A stretch of DNA of 64,000 bases from Lentimicrobiaceae bacterium (GTDB lineage: Bacteria > Bacteroidota > Bacteroidia > Bacteroidales > F082): contig PANC01000019.1 in NCBI GenBank assembly GCA_002708315.1, positions 19,167 through 83,166 of the forward strand. Direction: 5' to 3'. The notes under the pieces were generated by a model. The model made no database searches and was not told the origin of the DNA. It saw only the letters and a program-made list of their open reading frames with translations. Numbering within the stretch: the first letter of the stretch is position 1; every line of letters starts with the position of its first letter. The translations under genes were made by a program, and so were the position numbers. Shown here in pieces: positions 51,703 through 61,643 of the stretch.

Positions 51703-52896
51703 CTAAAAAACTAAATCATATGTATCATTAGCAATCATTAACTCTTCATCAGTTGGCACAACTAATATTTTTACTTTGGACTTATCTGAAGATATACTTA
51801 TCTCCTCACCTCTTGTATAAGCATTCTTCATATCAATATCAATACCCATAAAATCAAGACCCGATAAAATTTTAATGCGAATATCCGGATCATGCTCTCC
51901 TATACCGCCCGTAAAAACTATTATATCAAGACCACCTAATGCTGCGGCATATGCACCTATATATTTCTTTACTCTGTAAGCGAACATTTCAATTGCAAGC
52001 TCTGCTCTTTTATTACCATTTTTTGATGCTTCCTCAATATCTCGCATATCTGATGATACGCCTGATATGCCCAACAATCCTGAGAATTTATTTATTAATG
52101 TACTGGTATAGCCAAGACTAGTGCCTTCTTTTCCTGAAATATAAAGTAATGCCCCAGGATCAATATCTCCGGTCCGAGTACCCATCATTAATCCTTCACT
52201 AGGTGTCATTCCCATGGATGTATCAATGGATTTTCCATCTTTTATAGCTGCTACTGAAGATCCATTTCCCAAATGACATGTGATTATTTTCTGAGAAGAT
52301 ATGTCAACACCTAAAACCTCACATGCCCTTAAGCTTACGTATTTATGACTAGTTCCATGAAAACCATATCGTCGAATTTTGTACTTTTCATATAACACAT
52401 AAGGTATAGCATAAAGATAGGAATAATCAGGAATTGTTTGATGAAATGCCGTATCAAAAACACCAACCTGTTTAACATCTGGCACTAATTGTTGCATTGC
52501 AAAGATTCCTTTTAGATTAGGTGGGTTATGTAATGGTGCAAGTTCAGAGGAATCCTCTAGTGCCTTTATCACCTCATCTGTAATAAGAACGCTACCGCTA
52601 AAGTCTTCTGCACCGTGAACAACTCTATGTCCAACAGCCTGAATATCATTTAGGGTGCTTATACTACCATACTTCTTACTAATTAATATCCCTAGCAAGT
52701 ATTCTATTCCCTGCTGATGATCTAATATTTCTCCATCAAGGACAGTGCTATCACAATCATCTCTTTTATGTTTAATAGCACTACCCTTTAGTCCTATTTT
52801 ATCAACTAACCCTTTTGCAATAACTTTAGCTGAGGGCATATCAAATAATTGATATTTGATGGAAGAGCTTCCACAATTTAAAACAAGTACCTTCAT
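51703..52896 (-). CDS. ackA: Acetate kinase
   Basis: 397 residues, ASKHA fold. VLVLNCGSSSIKYQLF, HRVVHGAE, FDTAFHQTIP, RRYGFHGTSHKYV, CHLGNGSSVAAI, GLMMGTRTGDIDPG and FTGGIGEHDP are all in place. Makes ATP from acetyl phosphate, or the reverse. No pta gene is next to it; the gene just upstream (4 bp) encodes a 3-hydroxyacyl-CoA dehydrogenase. Acetyl-CoA synthetase lies 1.3 kb away for acetate re-use. Confidence 0.95.
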   Translation of the reverse strand: MKVLVLNCGSSSIKYQLFDMPSAKVIAKGLVDKIGLKGSAIKHKRDDCDSTVLDGEILDHQQGIEYLLGILISKKYGSISTLNDIQAVGHRVVHGAEDFSGSVLITDEVIKALEDSSELAPLHNPPNLKGIFAMQQLVPDVKQVGVFDTAFHQTIPDYSYLYAIPYVLYEKYKIRRYGFHGTSHKYVSLRACEVLGVDISSQKIITCHLGNGSSVAAIKDGKSIDTSMGMTPSEGLMMGTRTGDIDPGALLYISGKEGTSLGYTSTLINKFSGLLGISGVSSDMRDIEEASKNGNKRAELAIEMFAYRVKKYIGAYAAALGGLDIIVFTGGIGEHDPDIRIKILSGLDFMGIDIDMKNAYTRGEEISISSDKSKVKILVVPTDEELMIANDTYDLVF

Positions 52897-52900
52897 ATTA

Positions 52901-53860
52901 TTACCTTACTATTGCGCCTGCTAGACTATTACTTAAAGGTTTATCATTGTCATAATTATAAAACCCATTACCTGAATATTTGCCAAAATGATTAGCTCTC
53001 ACAAGACGCTTAATCACTGGTGATGCCTTATACTTTGATTCACCATACTCTGCATATAAATTTTCCATGTATTTCAAGATCTTATCTAATCCAATTTTGT
53101 CTGCCATTTCGAATGGTCCAATATTATGGCCAAAAGTTTCTCGCATCGTTAAGTCTATATCATCTATTGTTGCTATACCCTCCATGAGTATCTCACAAGC
53201 TTCATTAATTATTGGTATTAGCATTCTGGTACTAATATTTCCTGGAGATTCATTTATACAAACTCCCTTTTTGCGTAATAATTGACAAAACCTCATTACC
53301 TTTTCATGAGCTTCCTTTGTTGATTTTACACCCTTAACAACTTCAACAATTGTTGTTTTATCGATTGGTTCAATGAAATGCATTCCAACAGCTCTTCCAG
53401 GTTTTTTAAGTATTTCTGCCAAATCTGATATCATCAGTGTACTTATGTTTGAAGATATAATAGTTTCAGTATTCACAACACTTTCGATTTTATGAAAAAT
53501 GTCTTTTCTGGGTTCAACCAAAGTTCCCTGCTTTCTCGATCCTATGGCTTCAATAACAATATCACATCTACCAAGTTCTTTATAATCCGTGGACCCTTTA
53601 ATACGCGATAATACCAGTCTTTTATCTGATGATGTCATACCCCAGTGGCTAATTTCGTAGTCCAACTGAGATTCAATACTAATAAATATTTCTTTTATTC
53701 TTGCACTCGAAACATCTATGAATACTACCTCCATTCCATTTCTAGCTGCAAGCAGTACTATCCCCTGACCAATGGAACCACATCCAACAACACCTACTCC
53801 ACCAAATTTCCCCTTGACCTTTAGTTTATCACCAAGTCCAAACTCAAGTAATTGATTCAT
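52901..53860 (-). CDS. 3-hydroxyacyl-CoA (3-hydroxybutyryl-CoA) dehydrogenase
   Basis: 319 residues: Rossmann domain with GVVGCGSIGQGIV and a basic dinucleotide partner VVFIDVS, the catalytic His in GMHFIEP and the SSNIST stretch; C-terminal dimer domain with GPFEMADKIGLD and NGFYNYD. It oxidises 3-hydroxybutyryl-CoA with NAD+ or reduces acetoacetyl-CoA. MHFIEP instead of the usual MHFFNP is a small departure. The pairing with ackA suggests a fermentative or short-chain acyl-CoA route. Confidence 0.87.
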   Translation of the reverse strand: MNQLLEFGLGDKLKVKGKFGGVGVVGCGSIGQGIVLLAARNGMEVVFIDVSSARIKEIFISIESQLDYEISHWGMTSSDKRLVLSRIKGSTDYKELGRCDIVIEAIGSRKQGTLVEPRKDIFHKIESVVNTETIISSNISTLMISDLAEILKKPGRAVGMHFIEPIDKTTIVEVVKGVKSTKEAHEKVMRFCQLLRKKGVCINESPGNISTRMLIPIINEACEILMEGIATIDDIDLTMRETFGHNIGPFEMADKIGLDKILKYMENLYAEYGESKYKASPVIKRLVRANHFGKYSGNGFYNYDNDKPLSNSLAGAIVR

Positions 53861-53881
53861 TTATCTTCTTTTTTGTGTTTA

Positions 53882-53889
53882 CAAAGATA
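53882..53889 (-). promoter_or_regulatory. -7 element of the dehydrogenase-ackA operon
   Basis: Minus-strand TATCTTTG, 21 nt before the ATG at 53860. Confidence 0.55.
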
Positions 53890-53893
53890 CTAA

Positions 53894-54109
53894 CTAAATG
53901 AAGATTTTATTTCTATTTACTCTATCATTTCCGGTAAATATTAAAGCATTTTGTTGCCACAGATCCTTGAATATAGAACCTGTTGTATCGTCATTATAAT
54001 TTACATTGAAATGAAAAAAATTTCGAATAACAGATACCATAGCCATATTATCTTGAGTAATCAATGCTGATGCCACCATAATACCAACATTTTTGCAATT
54101 ACAATACAA
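53894..54109 (-). pseudogene. Possible relic of a histidine kinase ATPase domain
   Basis: A 71-codon frame without a plausible start (first codon TTG). The stretch DNMAMVSVIRNFF resembles the N-box of sensor kinases (DxNMxxTVxRNLxSNAIKFT), then TTGSI as GGSI, and about 20 residues later TGNDRVNRNKIF resembles the G1 box DTGxGIxxENxxKIF. The Asn of the N-box helix and several glycines are lost, and the phosphoacceptor domain is missing. If right, it is the eroded remains of a two-component sensor. Confidence 0.35.
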
Positions 54110-54156
54110 TATATTTTAAGAGTAAGCACCCTTATTATGATCATAATTATATGTAA

Positions 54157-56079
54157 TTATCTCTTGACATCAACTTTAGCTCCTGCAATAATCTCTTCAA
54201 CTACCCCTGGATCAAGCAAGGTAGAAGTATCACCTAGATTTGTAGCATCTCCTTCACCAATTTTTCTAAGAATACGTCGCATAATCTTGCCAGATCTCGT
54301 TTTAGGTAAGCCTGGCACTACTTGGATTTGATCAGGTTTTGCTATGGGTCCAATATGTTTTACTACGGTTGATCTTATTTCATCTTCTATTGATTCGGTC
54401 TCAGACTCTGACAGTTTATCACAAATAACATAGGCATATATTCCTGAACCTTTAATTTCATGGGGATATGCAACAACTGCTGATTCATTTACTTTGGGAT
54501 GTTGGTTAATTGCGTCTTCAACCTCTGCGGTTCCTATTCTATGTCCTGAAACATTTATTACATCGTCAATACGCCCTATTATTCTATAATAACCATCTTC
54601 ATCGCGTTTAGCTCCGTCGCCTGTTAGATAAAGCCCCTTGAATGCTGAGAAATATGTTTCAAAACATCGTTTATGGTCTCCATAAGTAGTTCTGAGCATT
54701 CCTGGCCATGGATATTTTATGCATAGAATTCCTTCCACACCATTACCCTTTAATTCTTCGCCTTCAGGACTCACAAGTATTGGCTGTATTCCGGGCAGAG
54801 GTAAGGTAGCAAAAGATGGTTTTGTGGGGGTAATTCCCGCAAGAGGAGAAATCATTATACCGCCCGTTTCCGTTTGCCACCATGTATCAACAATTGGACA
54901 CCTTCCACCACCAACAATATCATGATACCACGTCCATGCTTCCTCGTTTATGGGCTCTCCAACGGTTCCAAGTACAGTTAACGAGCTTAAATTATGCTTA
55001 GTAACCCATTCGTTACCTTGAGCTATCAATGCGCGAATAGCTGTGGGAGCTGTATAAAATTGATTAACTTTATATTTATCAACTATCTCCCAAAACCTCC
55101 CTGCATCAGGCCATGTAGGAACACCTTCAAACATAATTGAAGTGGCACCTGTTAACAACGGTCCATAAACAATATATGAATGACCAGTTACCCATCCTAT
55201 ATCGGCAGTACACCAATAGATATCTCCATTATTATATTGAAATACATTTTTGAAGGTATATTCCGAAAAAATCATATAACCTGCAGTTGTGTGTAAAACC
55301 CCCTTTGGTTTACCCGTTGAACCTGAAGTATAAAGGATGAAAAGTGTGTCCTCAGAATCCATTACTTCAGCATCATTAATAGAACCTACGCCTTCAATTA
55401 GGTCATGCCACCAAATATCTCGTTCTTCCATAAAACTGATGTCCTCTCCTGTTCTCTTGAACACAATTGCATTCTTCACTGAGGGGCAGTTCTCCAATGA
55501 TTCATCAACTATAGCTTTTAATGGAATTGACTTTGTTCCGCGATAAGCACCATCGGAAGTAATTACAATTTTACATGATGAATCATTAATTCTATCCGCC
55601 AGCGCTGTGGCAGAAAAACCTGCAAAAACAATCGAGTGTACTGCTCCGATACGAGCACATGCAAGCATTGCAATGGCTAATTCTGGTATCATGGGAAGAT
55701 AAATAGCCACCCTATCTCCTTTTTCAATTCCAAGCTTCTTGAGAGAGTTAGCAAACTGCTTTACCTTATCAAATAACTCACCATAAGTAAGACGTACTTC
55801 TTTTTCTTTGGGATCATTTGGTTCCCATATAATTGCAACCTGATTCTTTCTTTGAAACATATTTCTTTCAAATATGTTCTCAGTTATGTTTAACTTACCT
55901 CCCTCAAACCATTTTACTTGAGGTGCATCTGGTCCATCAAAACGCCACTCGAGAATTTTATCCCACTTTTTACGCCAAAAATTTTCTTTAGCAATATCAG
56001 CCCAGAAATCTTCTGGATTTGTAATACTCTCCTGATACTTCTCTAAATATTCTGGTAAACTTGTAATCCTATTAATCAT
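54157..56079 (-). CDS. acs: Acetyl-CoA synthetase (AMP-forming)
   Basis: 640 residues. Activates acetate via acetyl-AMP to acetyl-CoA. ANL family motifs: YTSGSTGKPKGVLHT (A3), ARIGAVHSIVFAGFS, TWWQTETGG (A5), YLTGDGAKRDEDGYYRIIGRIDDVINVSGHRIGTAEVE (A7-A8) and the C-terminal acetylation site LPKTRSGKIMRR with the catalytic Lys. Full length, with the typical N-terminal ACS start (FWADIAKENFWRKKWDKILEW). Monocistronic. Confidence 0.96.
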   Translation of the reverse strand: MINRITSLPEYLEKYQESITNPEDFWADIAKENFWRKKWDKILEWRFDGPDAPQVKWFEGGKLNITENIFERNMFQRKNQVAIIWEPNDPKEKEVRLTYGELFDKVKQFANSLKKLGIEKGDRVAIYLPMIPELAIAMLACARIGAVHSIVFAGFSATALADRINDSSCKIVITSDGAYRGTKSIPLKAIVDESLENCPSVKNAIVFKRTGEDISFMEERDIWWHDLIEGVGSINDAEVMDSEDTLFILYTSGSTGKPKGVLHTTAGYMIFSEYTFKNVFQYNNGDIYWCTADIGWVTGHSYIVYGPLLTGATSIMFEGVPTWPDAGRFWEIVDKYKVNQFYTAPTAIRALIAQGNEWVTKHNLSSLTVLGTVGEPINEEAWTWYHDIVGGGRCPIVDTWWQTETGGIMISPLAGITPTKPSFATLPLPGIQPILVSPEGEELKGNGVEGILCIKYPWPGMLRTTYGDHKRCFETYFSAFKGLYLTGDGAKRDEDGYYRIIGRIDDVINVSGHRIGTAEVEDAINQHPKVNESAVVAYPHEIKGSGIYAYVICDKLSESETESIEDEIRSTVVKHIGPIAKPDQIQVVPGLPKTRSGKIMRRILRKIGEGDATNLGDTSTLLDPGVVEEIIAGAKVDVKR

Positions 56080-56294
56080 AAGTGTTTCTTATAAAAAGAT
56101 TAATTAATAATGCTTTGCGATATTGGTAAATTATAATTAGATAAAAAATTATTTTGTCAAGTTTTTATTTCTTATCTGTAAATATATATAACATCAAAAT
56201 GGTTGACAATTTAAGTAATATTCTAATTCTTATTTAAAATAATATGTTTAATACTACTCATTTATAAGTTTGAAGGGAGATTAAATATCAAATA

Positions 56295-57233
56295 CTAAAG
56301 TTCCAGTTCTCCGATTTTACGTGCTATTGTAAGGGCCATTTTATGATTTGATTCATGTGTCCAACCAGCTATATGAGGTGTTAATATAACGTTGTTGTTC
56401 TTTATTAGTTCTTTGAATTCTTTTGGGATATTGACATCTTCAAATGATAGCCCCTCATATTCAATTACATCCAGACAAGCTCCAATTACTTTGCCCCTAT
56501 CAAGAGCTGAAACCAAATCTGCAGTATTTAAAATTTTACCTCTGGAAGTATTAACTATGTATATATTTTTGCGAAATGATTCAAGGAAATCATTGTTAAC
56601 AAGATCCTGTGTTTCATCAGTAAGGGGAGTATGTAAACTTACTATATCACATTCGTCAAATAGTTTTTCCATGGTTGATTCCAAGACATAATTATCCGAA
56701 TAATCTGTCTTATATTTATCATATGAAATAACTTTTACGCCAAATCCTGCAAGTTTTTTTGCAAAAGCACTACCTGTATTTCCGTAACCTATTATTCCAA
56801 CGGTTTTATTACCGAGCTCGATGCCTCTATTTCCTTCACGTATCCACTTACCCTCTCTAACTTCCCTATCTGAAACTATTATTCTATTGAACAGTGCCAA
56901 TATCATACCCAAAGCCTGCTCTCCCACAGCATCTTTATTACCTTCTGGAGCATTTAAGCAAATTATATTACGTTTCTCAGCATAGGCAACATCAATATTC
57001 TCCATACCTGCTCCTACCCGTGCAATAAATCTCAAATTATGACAATGCTGAAGAAAATCAGCATCTAATTTAACCTTGCTTCTTATCACTATACCCACAT
57101 ATCCCAATACAATTTTTTTATATTCATCTCTACTGAAATTAGAAAAAGATTCACATATAAATCCCTGCTCCTCAAGCATTATTATTAACTCAGTGTGAGT
57201 ACTATCAATAAAAAGTATCTTCCCTTTTTTCAT
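56295..57233 (-). CDS. D-2-hydroxyacid dehydrogenase (phosphoglycerate dehydrogenase-like)
   Basis: 312 residues. NAD-binding KTVGIIGYGNTGSAFAKKLAGFGVKVISYD, substrate-side Arg in FIARVGAGMENID, NTSRGKIL, Glu in DVIEYEG and catalytic His in LTPHIAGWT. This is the SerA/2-hydroxyacid dehydrogenase fold without the ACT regulatory domain. Phosphoglycerate dehydrogenase is possible; serB/serC are not next to it, so the substrate stays open. Confidence 0.85.
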   Translation of the reverse strand: MKKGKILFIDSTHTELIIMLEEQGFICESFSNFSRDEYKKIVLGYVGIVIRSKVKLDADFLQHCHNLRFIARVGAGMENIDVAYAEKRNIICLNAPEGNKDAVGEQALGMILALFNRIIVSDREVREGKWIREGNRGIELGNKTVGIIGYGNTGSAFAKKLAGFGVKVISYDKYKTDYSDNYVLESTMEKLFDECDIVSLHTPLTDETQDLVNNDFLESFRKNIYIVNTSRGKILNTADLVSALDRGKVIGACLDVIEYEGLSFEDVNIPKEFKELIKNNNVILTPHIAGWTHESNHKMALTIARKIGELEL

Positions 57234-57378
57234 AAAAAAACAAAACTTACTTTTGCGTAAGCTTTTTGCAATTAATTTATACTAAAATTCATAATCAAAA
57301 TTACAACAAGTTATTGGATTGTAATGAGTTTAGAATTTTTATCATATTTTCGTAATATTAATTTGAAATCTAGTTTTC

Positions 57379-59778
57379 ATGTGGCAATTTCTTGTTAGGT
57401 TTATTTTAAGGAACAGATTATTTATCCTCATAGGTATTGGGGTCCTCACCATCTTTATGGCATATATGGGGTCCAAAATAAAAATGTCCTATGAAATGGC
57501 TCGAATGCTTCCTTCTACGGATTCCATTAATATTAAGTATGAACAGTTCAAAAAACAATTTGGACAGGATGGAAGTGTTATTTTCGTTGCCATTCAAGAT
57601 CCTGAACTATTTACCGTAGAACACTTCAATAGCTGGTACAATCTAAGTAATGAAGTTTTAAACATTAAAGGCATTCAAGAAGTTGTAAGTGTTGCTCGAT
57701 TATTTAATTTGATTAGAAATGATAGCCTTAAAAAATTCGAGTTTACTCCAGTTGTTTCGGGTTTATTAACCAATCAAGCTGAAGTTGATAGTGTAAAAAA
57801 GCTAATCTATGGGCTTCCCTTTTACAACGACAGATTGTTTAATAAAGAGACTGATGTTAGCCTTATGATGATAACCCTTGATAAGGAAATATTAAATTCA
57901 AAGGCAAGGGTTGGTCTGGTTACTAATATCAGAGAAACTGTAGACAGTTATGGTAAAAAATATAATATTGATGTAAAGTATTCGGGATTACCTTACATAA
58001 GAACAGTTACATCAAAAAAAATTCAAGATGAGTTATTACTTTTTGTTTTACTTTCATTATTAATAACTTCAGTTCTATTATTCTTTCTATTCAGATCCGG
58101 AAGAGCAGTACTTTTTGCTATGCTAGTGGTTATAATTGCTGTTATTTGGGTTTTGGGCACTATTGTTCTGTTTGGTTATGAGATTACTATCCTTACGGGG
58201 ATTTTACCTCCATTGTTAATTGTAATTGGCGTAGAAAACTCAATATTTTTACTCAACAAGTATCTTAATGAGTATAAGTTACACGGGAACAAAGTAAAGG
58301 CATTATCACGAATGATAAGCCGTATTGGCAATGCCAACTTACTTACTAATGCTACAACAGCAGCTGGTTTTGCTGCATTCATAATTACAAGTAATGAGTT
58401 ACTGGTTGAATTTGGGGTAATTGCATCAATAAATATTCTAGTTACGTATCTATTATCTCTATTTATACTTCCTATTCTTTTTAGCTACTTTCCTGTGCCT
58501 AAAATGAAGCATTTCCAACATCTGGACAAAGGTTTTATAAATACCATTGTTACGGAAGTAACAAAAATAATACTTACTCGAAGAACAATTATTTATATTG
58601 TGGCATCAATTGCATTTGTGGCAGCAGTTTATGGAATAACACGATTAAAAACCACAGGTAATATTGTTGATGATATTTCGAGGAAAGAAAAGCTATATAA
58701 GGACATGATTTTTCTAGAGAAAAATTTTAAAGGGGTTATGCCTTTGGAGATTACAATCAACACAAAAAGAAAAAATGGGATACTAAGCCTGTCCACATTA
58801 AAAAGAATAGATAGGCTGCAAGACACACTAGAAAAATATCCAGAGTTTGCAAAACCTTTATCTGTTGTTGAAGTTGTAAAATCTGCCAAACAGGCCTTCT
58901 ACAAAGGAAGAGAAAGAATGTATTCACTACCAAATAACCAAGAAAAGAATTTTATCTTATCGTACGTGCCTGATATAACATCTGGAAAGAAAAGTGTTTT
59001 GAGTTCATTTGTTGATTCCAACCTACAAACTACACGCGTGTCTGCTCAAATGGCAAATATAGGAACCAACGACATAGATAGAATACTAAGTGATCTTAAA
59101 CCTAAAATAGATTCAATTTTTCCACCTAATAAATTTGATGTTAGTCTCACAGGAACAAGTGTTGTATTTTTAAAAGGAACGAATTATCTGGTAAAAAATC
59201 TCTTTATGAGTTTGATGCTAGCTATATTGATAATTACAATTTTAATGGCTTTGATTTTCTCATCAGCTCGTATGATTTTGATTTCATTAATTCCAAATAT
59301 AATTCCTCAAATATTAACGGCTGGAATGATGGGGTATTTTGGGATTCCCATAAAACCATCAACTATTCTAATATTTAGTATTGCTTTGGGTATAAGTGTT
59401 GATAATACGATTCATTTTTTAAGTAGATACAGACTGCAATTGAGAAATAATGAATGGAAAATAAGACCTGCTGTTCTGGCAGCACTTGTTGAAACGGGAT
59501 ATAGTATGGTTTACTCTGCTATCATTCTCTTTTTTGGGTTCTATATATTCACATTATCCTCATTTGGAGGAACTGAAGCTTTGGGTTACCTTGTATCGTT
59601 TACTCTTATTGTAGCATTGCTGTCCAATCTTTTTGTTCTGCCATCACTTTTACTATCACTTGACAAAAGAATAATTACAAGATCATTTAGAGAACCCTAT
59701 CTTGAAATATTTGATGAAGAAGAAGATATTGACATGGATAAACTAGTCATAAAAGTAATGAAGCCAAAGGAAAGTTAA
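57379..59778 (+). CDS. RND-superfamily transporter of the MMPL type
   Basis: 799 residues with twelve helices in the RND pattern: helix 1, a periplasmic domain (about 40-205), helices 2-6, helix 7 (about 400), a second periplasmic domain and helices 8-12. The second half carries IALGISVDNTIHFLSRYR with the transport Asp; the first half has VIGVENSIFLLNKY with Glu at that place. Similar proteins move lipids such as hopanoids or mycolates to the outer layer. First gene of a run with rfbA and a polyprenyl synthase, which fits an envelope-lipid role (inference). Confidence 0.85.
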   Translation: MWQFLVRFILRNRLFILIGIGVLTIFMAYMGSKIKMSYEMARMLPSTDSINIKYEQFKKQFGQDGSVIFVAIQDPELFTVEHFNSWYNLSNEVLNIKGIQEVVSVARLFNLIRNDSLKKFEFTPVVSGLLTNQAEVDSVKKLIYGLPFYNDRLFNKETDVSLMMITLDKEILNSKARVGLVTNIRETVDSYGKKYNIDVKYSGLPYIRTVTSKKIQDELLLFVLLSLLITSVLLFFLFRSGRAVLFAMLVVIIAVIWVLGTIVLFGYEITILTGILPPLLIVIGVENSIFLLNKYLNEYKLHGNKVKALSRMISRIGNANLLTNATTAAGFAAFIITSNELLVEFGVIASINILVTYLLSLFILPILFSYFPVPKMKHFQHLDKGFINTIVTEVTKIILTRRTIIYIVASIAFVAAVYGITRLKTTGNIVDDISRKEKLYKDMIFLEKNFKGVMPLEITINTKRKNGILSLSTLKRIDRLQDTLEKYPEFAKPLSVVEVVKSAKQAFYKGRERMYSLPNNQEKNFILSYVPDITSGKKSVLSSFVDSNLQTTRVSAQMANIGTNDIDRILSDLKPKIDSIFPPNKFDVSLTGTSVVFLKGTNYLVKNLFMSLMLAILIITILMALIFSSARMILISLIPNIIPQILTAGMMGYFGIPIKPSTILIFSIALGISVDNTIHFLSRYRLQLRNNEWKIRPAVLAALVETGYSMVYSAIILFFGFYIFTLSSFGGTEALGYLVSFTLIVALLSNLFVLPSLLLSLDKRIITRSFREPYLEIFDEEEDIDMDKLVIKVMKPKES

Positions 59779-59793
59779 TAATAATTATTCGTT

Positions 59794-60654
59794 ATGAAAG
59801 GAATTATTCTTGCCGGAGGTGCCGGCACAAGACTTCATCCGCTAACTATTGCTGTTAGCAAACAATTAATGCCCATTTACGATAAACCAATGATTTATTA
59901 TCCATTGTCAGTGCTCATGATGGCTGGCATTCGAGAGATATTAATTATTTCCACTCCACATGATTTACCAAATTTTGAAATGCTATTGGGTGATGGTTCA
60001 CAAATTGGGTGCAGGTTTGAATATGCGGTGCAGGAAATCCCCAATGGGCTTGCTCAAGCTTTTGTAATTGGCGAAAAATTCATCGGCAATGACAAGGTTG
60101 CTCTCATTCTTGGGGATAATATTTTCCATGGTAGCGGATTAAGAAAAATACTCAAATCAAGCAATAATCCAGATGGAGGAGTTGTATTTGCTTATCATGT
60201 TAATGATCCAGAGAGATATGGGGTAGTTGAATTTGATGAAAATATGAATGCAAAATCCATAGAAGAGAAACCTTCAAATCCAAAATCTAATTTTGCGGTT
60301 CCTGGATTATACTTTTACGACAACAAGGTTATTGATATTGCAAAAAATCTATCCCCAAGTGACCGAGGAGAATATGAGATCACCGACATAAACAAATATT
60401 ATTTAAATGAAGGTAAGCTTAAGGTTGGTGTCTTTAGCCGTGGAACGGCATGGCTTGATACCGGAACTTTTGCTTCTTTAACTCAAGCATCTCAATTTGT
60501 TGAGGTTGTACAAGAAAGACAAGGGCTTAAAATAAGCTGTATAGAAGAAATAGCATATCTCAATGGTTTCATTGATGATAAGCAATTAAGAAAGATTGCA
60601 GAACCATTAGTTAAAAGTGGCTACGGTCAATACTTATTAGACCTGATAAATTAG
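59794..60654 (+). CDS. rfbA: Glucose-1-phosphate thymidylyltransferase
   Basis: 286 residues: [37 protein letters not shown] at the N-terminus, LGDNIFHG, and GTAWLDTGT near the end. Makes dTDP-glucose from dTTP and glucose-1-phosphate, the first step to dTDP-rhamnose and other deoxysugars. Unusually it is alone: rfbB, rfbC and rfbD are not in the window. 15 bp after the RND gene and 13 bp before the polyprenyl synthase gene. Confidence 0.95.
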   Translation: MKGIILAGGAGTRLHPLTIAVSKQLMPIYDKPMIYYPLSVLMMAGIREILIISTPHDLPNFEMLLGDGSQIGCRFEYAVQEIPNGLAQAFVIGEKFIGNDKVALILGDNIFHGSGLRKILKSSNNPDGGVVFAYHVNDPERYGVVEFDENMNAKSIEEKPSNPKSNFAVPGLYFYDNKVIDIAKNLSPSDRGEYEITDINKYYLNEGKLKVGVFSRGTAWLDTGTFASLTQASQFVEVVQERQGLKISCIEEIAYLNGFIDDKQLRKIAEPLVKSGYGQYLLDLIN

Positions 60655-60667
60655 AATAATCCTATTT

Positions 60668-61642
60668 ATGAGTAATTACGAAGATCTAATATTATATTTT
60701 GAAGAGCAGTTAGATAAAATTCAGTACAACAATAGACCCATTGAACTATACGACCCCATAAAATATACCTTAGGGTTTGGAGGGAAAAGAATTAGGCCTG
60801 TTACAACACTGATGGGTTGTGAACTGTTTTGTAATGATTTTAAAAAAGCACTACCCCAATCAATAGCAATTGAGCTATTTCATAATTTCACTCTTATCCA
60901 TGATGACATTATGGATGATGCTCCAATAAGAAGAGGTAAAGAAACTGTATTCAAGAAATGGAATTCGAATATTGCCATCCTCTCTGGCGACACACTATTT
61001 GCCCTTGCATATCAATATGCCCAACAGGCAGATACTGTAATTCTGAAAGATATTCTCTCTGTTTTTAATCAAACTGCTATTGAAGTATGCGAAGGACAAC
61101 AGTTTGATTTAAACTATGAAACAAGAAATAGTGTAAGTGTTGATGAGTATATTAATATGATTCGATTAAAAACTGGAGTCCTTTTTGGTGCTAGTTTAAA
61201 GATAGGAGCTCTAATTGGAGGGGCTAGCAATAGTGATGCTGACCTATTATATGATTTTGGTGTTAACATAGGTTTGGGGTTTCAGCTAAAGGATGATCTA
61301 TTGGATACATTTGGCAATGAAATTGTATTTGGCAAGAAAAATGGTGGTGATATTGTTTCTAACAAAAAGACATTCTTATATATAAAAGCGCTTGAATTAG
61401 CTAACAATAATGAACGTAAAATTCTTTTAAAGCATTATAAATCAACCGAATTACAGTCTAATTCCAAGATAAATTTAATAAAAGATATGTTTATTAAACT
61501 CAACGTTGATGTAGCAGCAAGTGAAGTTATAGATGGCTTTTTTAATTTAGGTATCAAAAGTCTTGATAAGATTAATCTGCCAGCAAAAAGAAAAATTCAG
61601 TTGATGGAAGTAGCGGTTAAAATGATAGATCGCAATAAATAA
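60668..61642 (+). CDS. Polyprenyl (farnesyl/geranylgeranyl) diphosphate synthase
   Basis: 324 residues. Trans-prenyltransferase with GGKRIRP, the first Asp-rich motif LIHDDIMDDAPIRRGKET and the second GFQLKDDLLDTFG. The residue five positions before the first Asp motif is Phe, which in this family tends to limit the product to C15-C20. It may supply precursors for UppS (16549-17295) or menaquinone side chains. Confidence 0.9.
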   Translation: MSNYEDLILYFEEQLDKIQYNNRPIELYDPIKYTLGFGGKRIRPVTTLMGCELFCNDFKKALPQSIAIELFHNFTLIHDDIMDDAPIRRGKETVFKKWNSNIAILSGDTLFALAYQYAQQADTVILKDILSVFNQTAIEVCEGQQFDLNYETRNSVSVDEYINMIRLKTGVLFGASLKIGALIGGASNSDADLLYDFGVNIGLGFQLKDDLLDTFGNEIVFGKKNGGDIVSNKKTFLYIKALELANNNERKILLKHYKSTELQSNSKINLIKDMFIKLNVDVAASEVIDGFFNLGIKSLDKINLPAKRKIQLMEVAVKMIDRNK

Positions 61643-61643
61643 T

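Noticed and set aside
51703..52896. Butyrate kinase instead of acetate kinase
   Set aside because: The length (397 residues) and motifs RRYGFHGTSH and GLMMGTRTGDIDPG are those of AckA.
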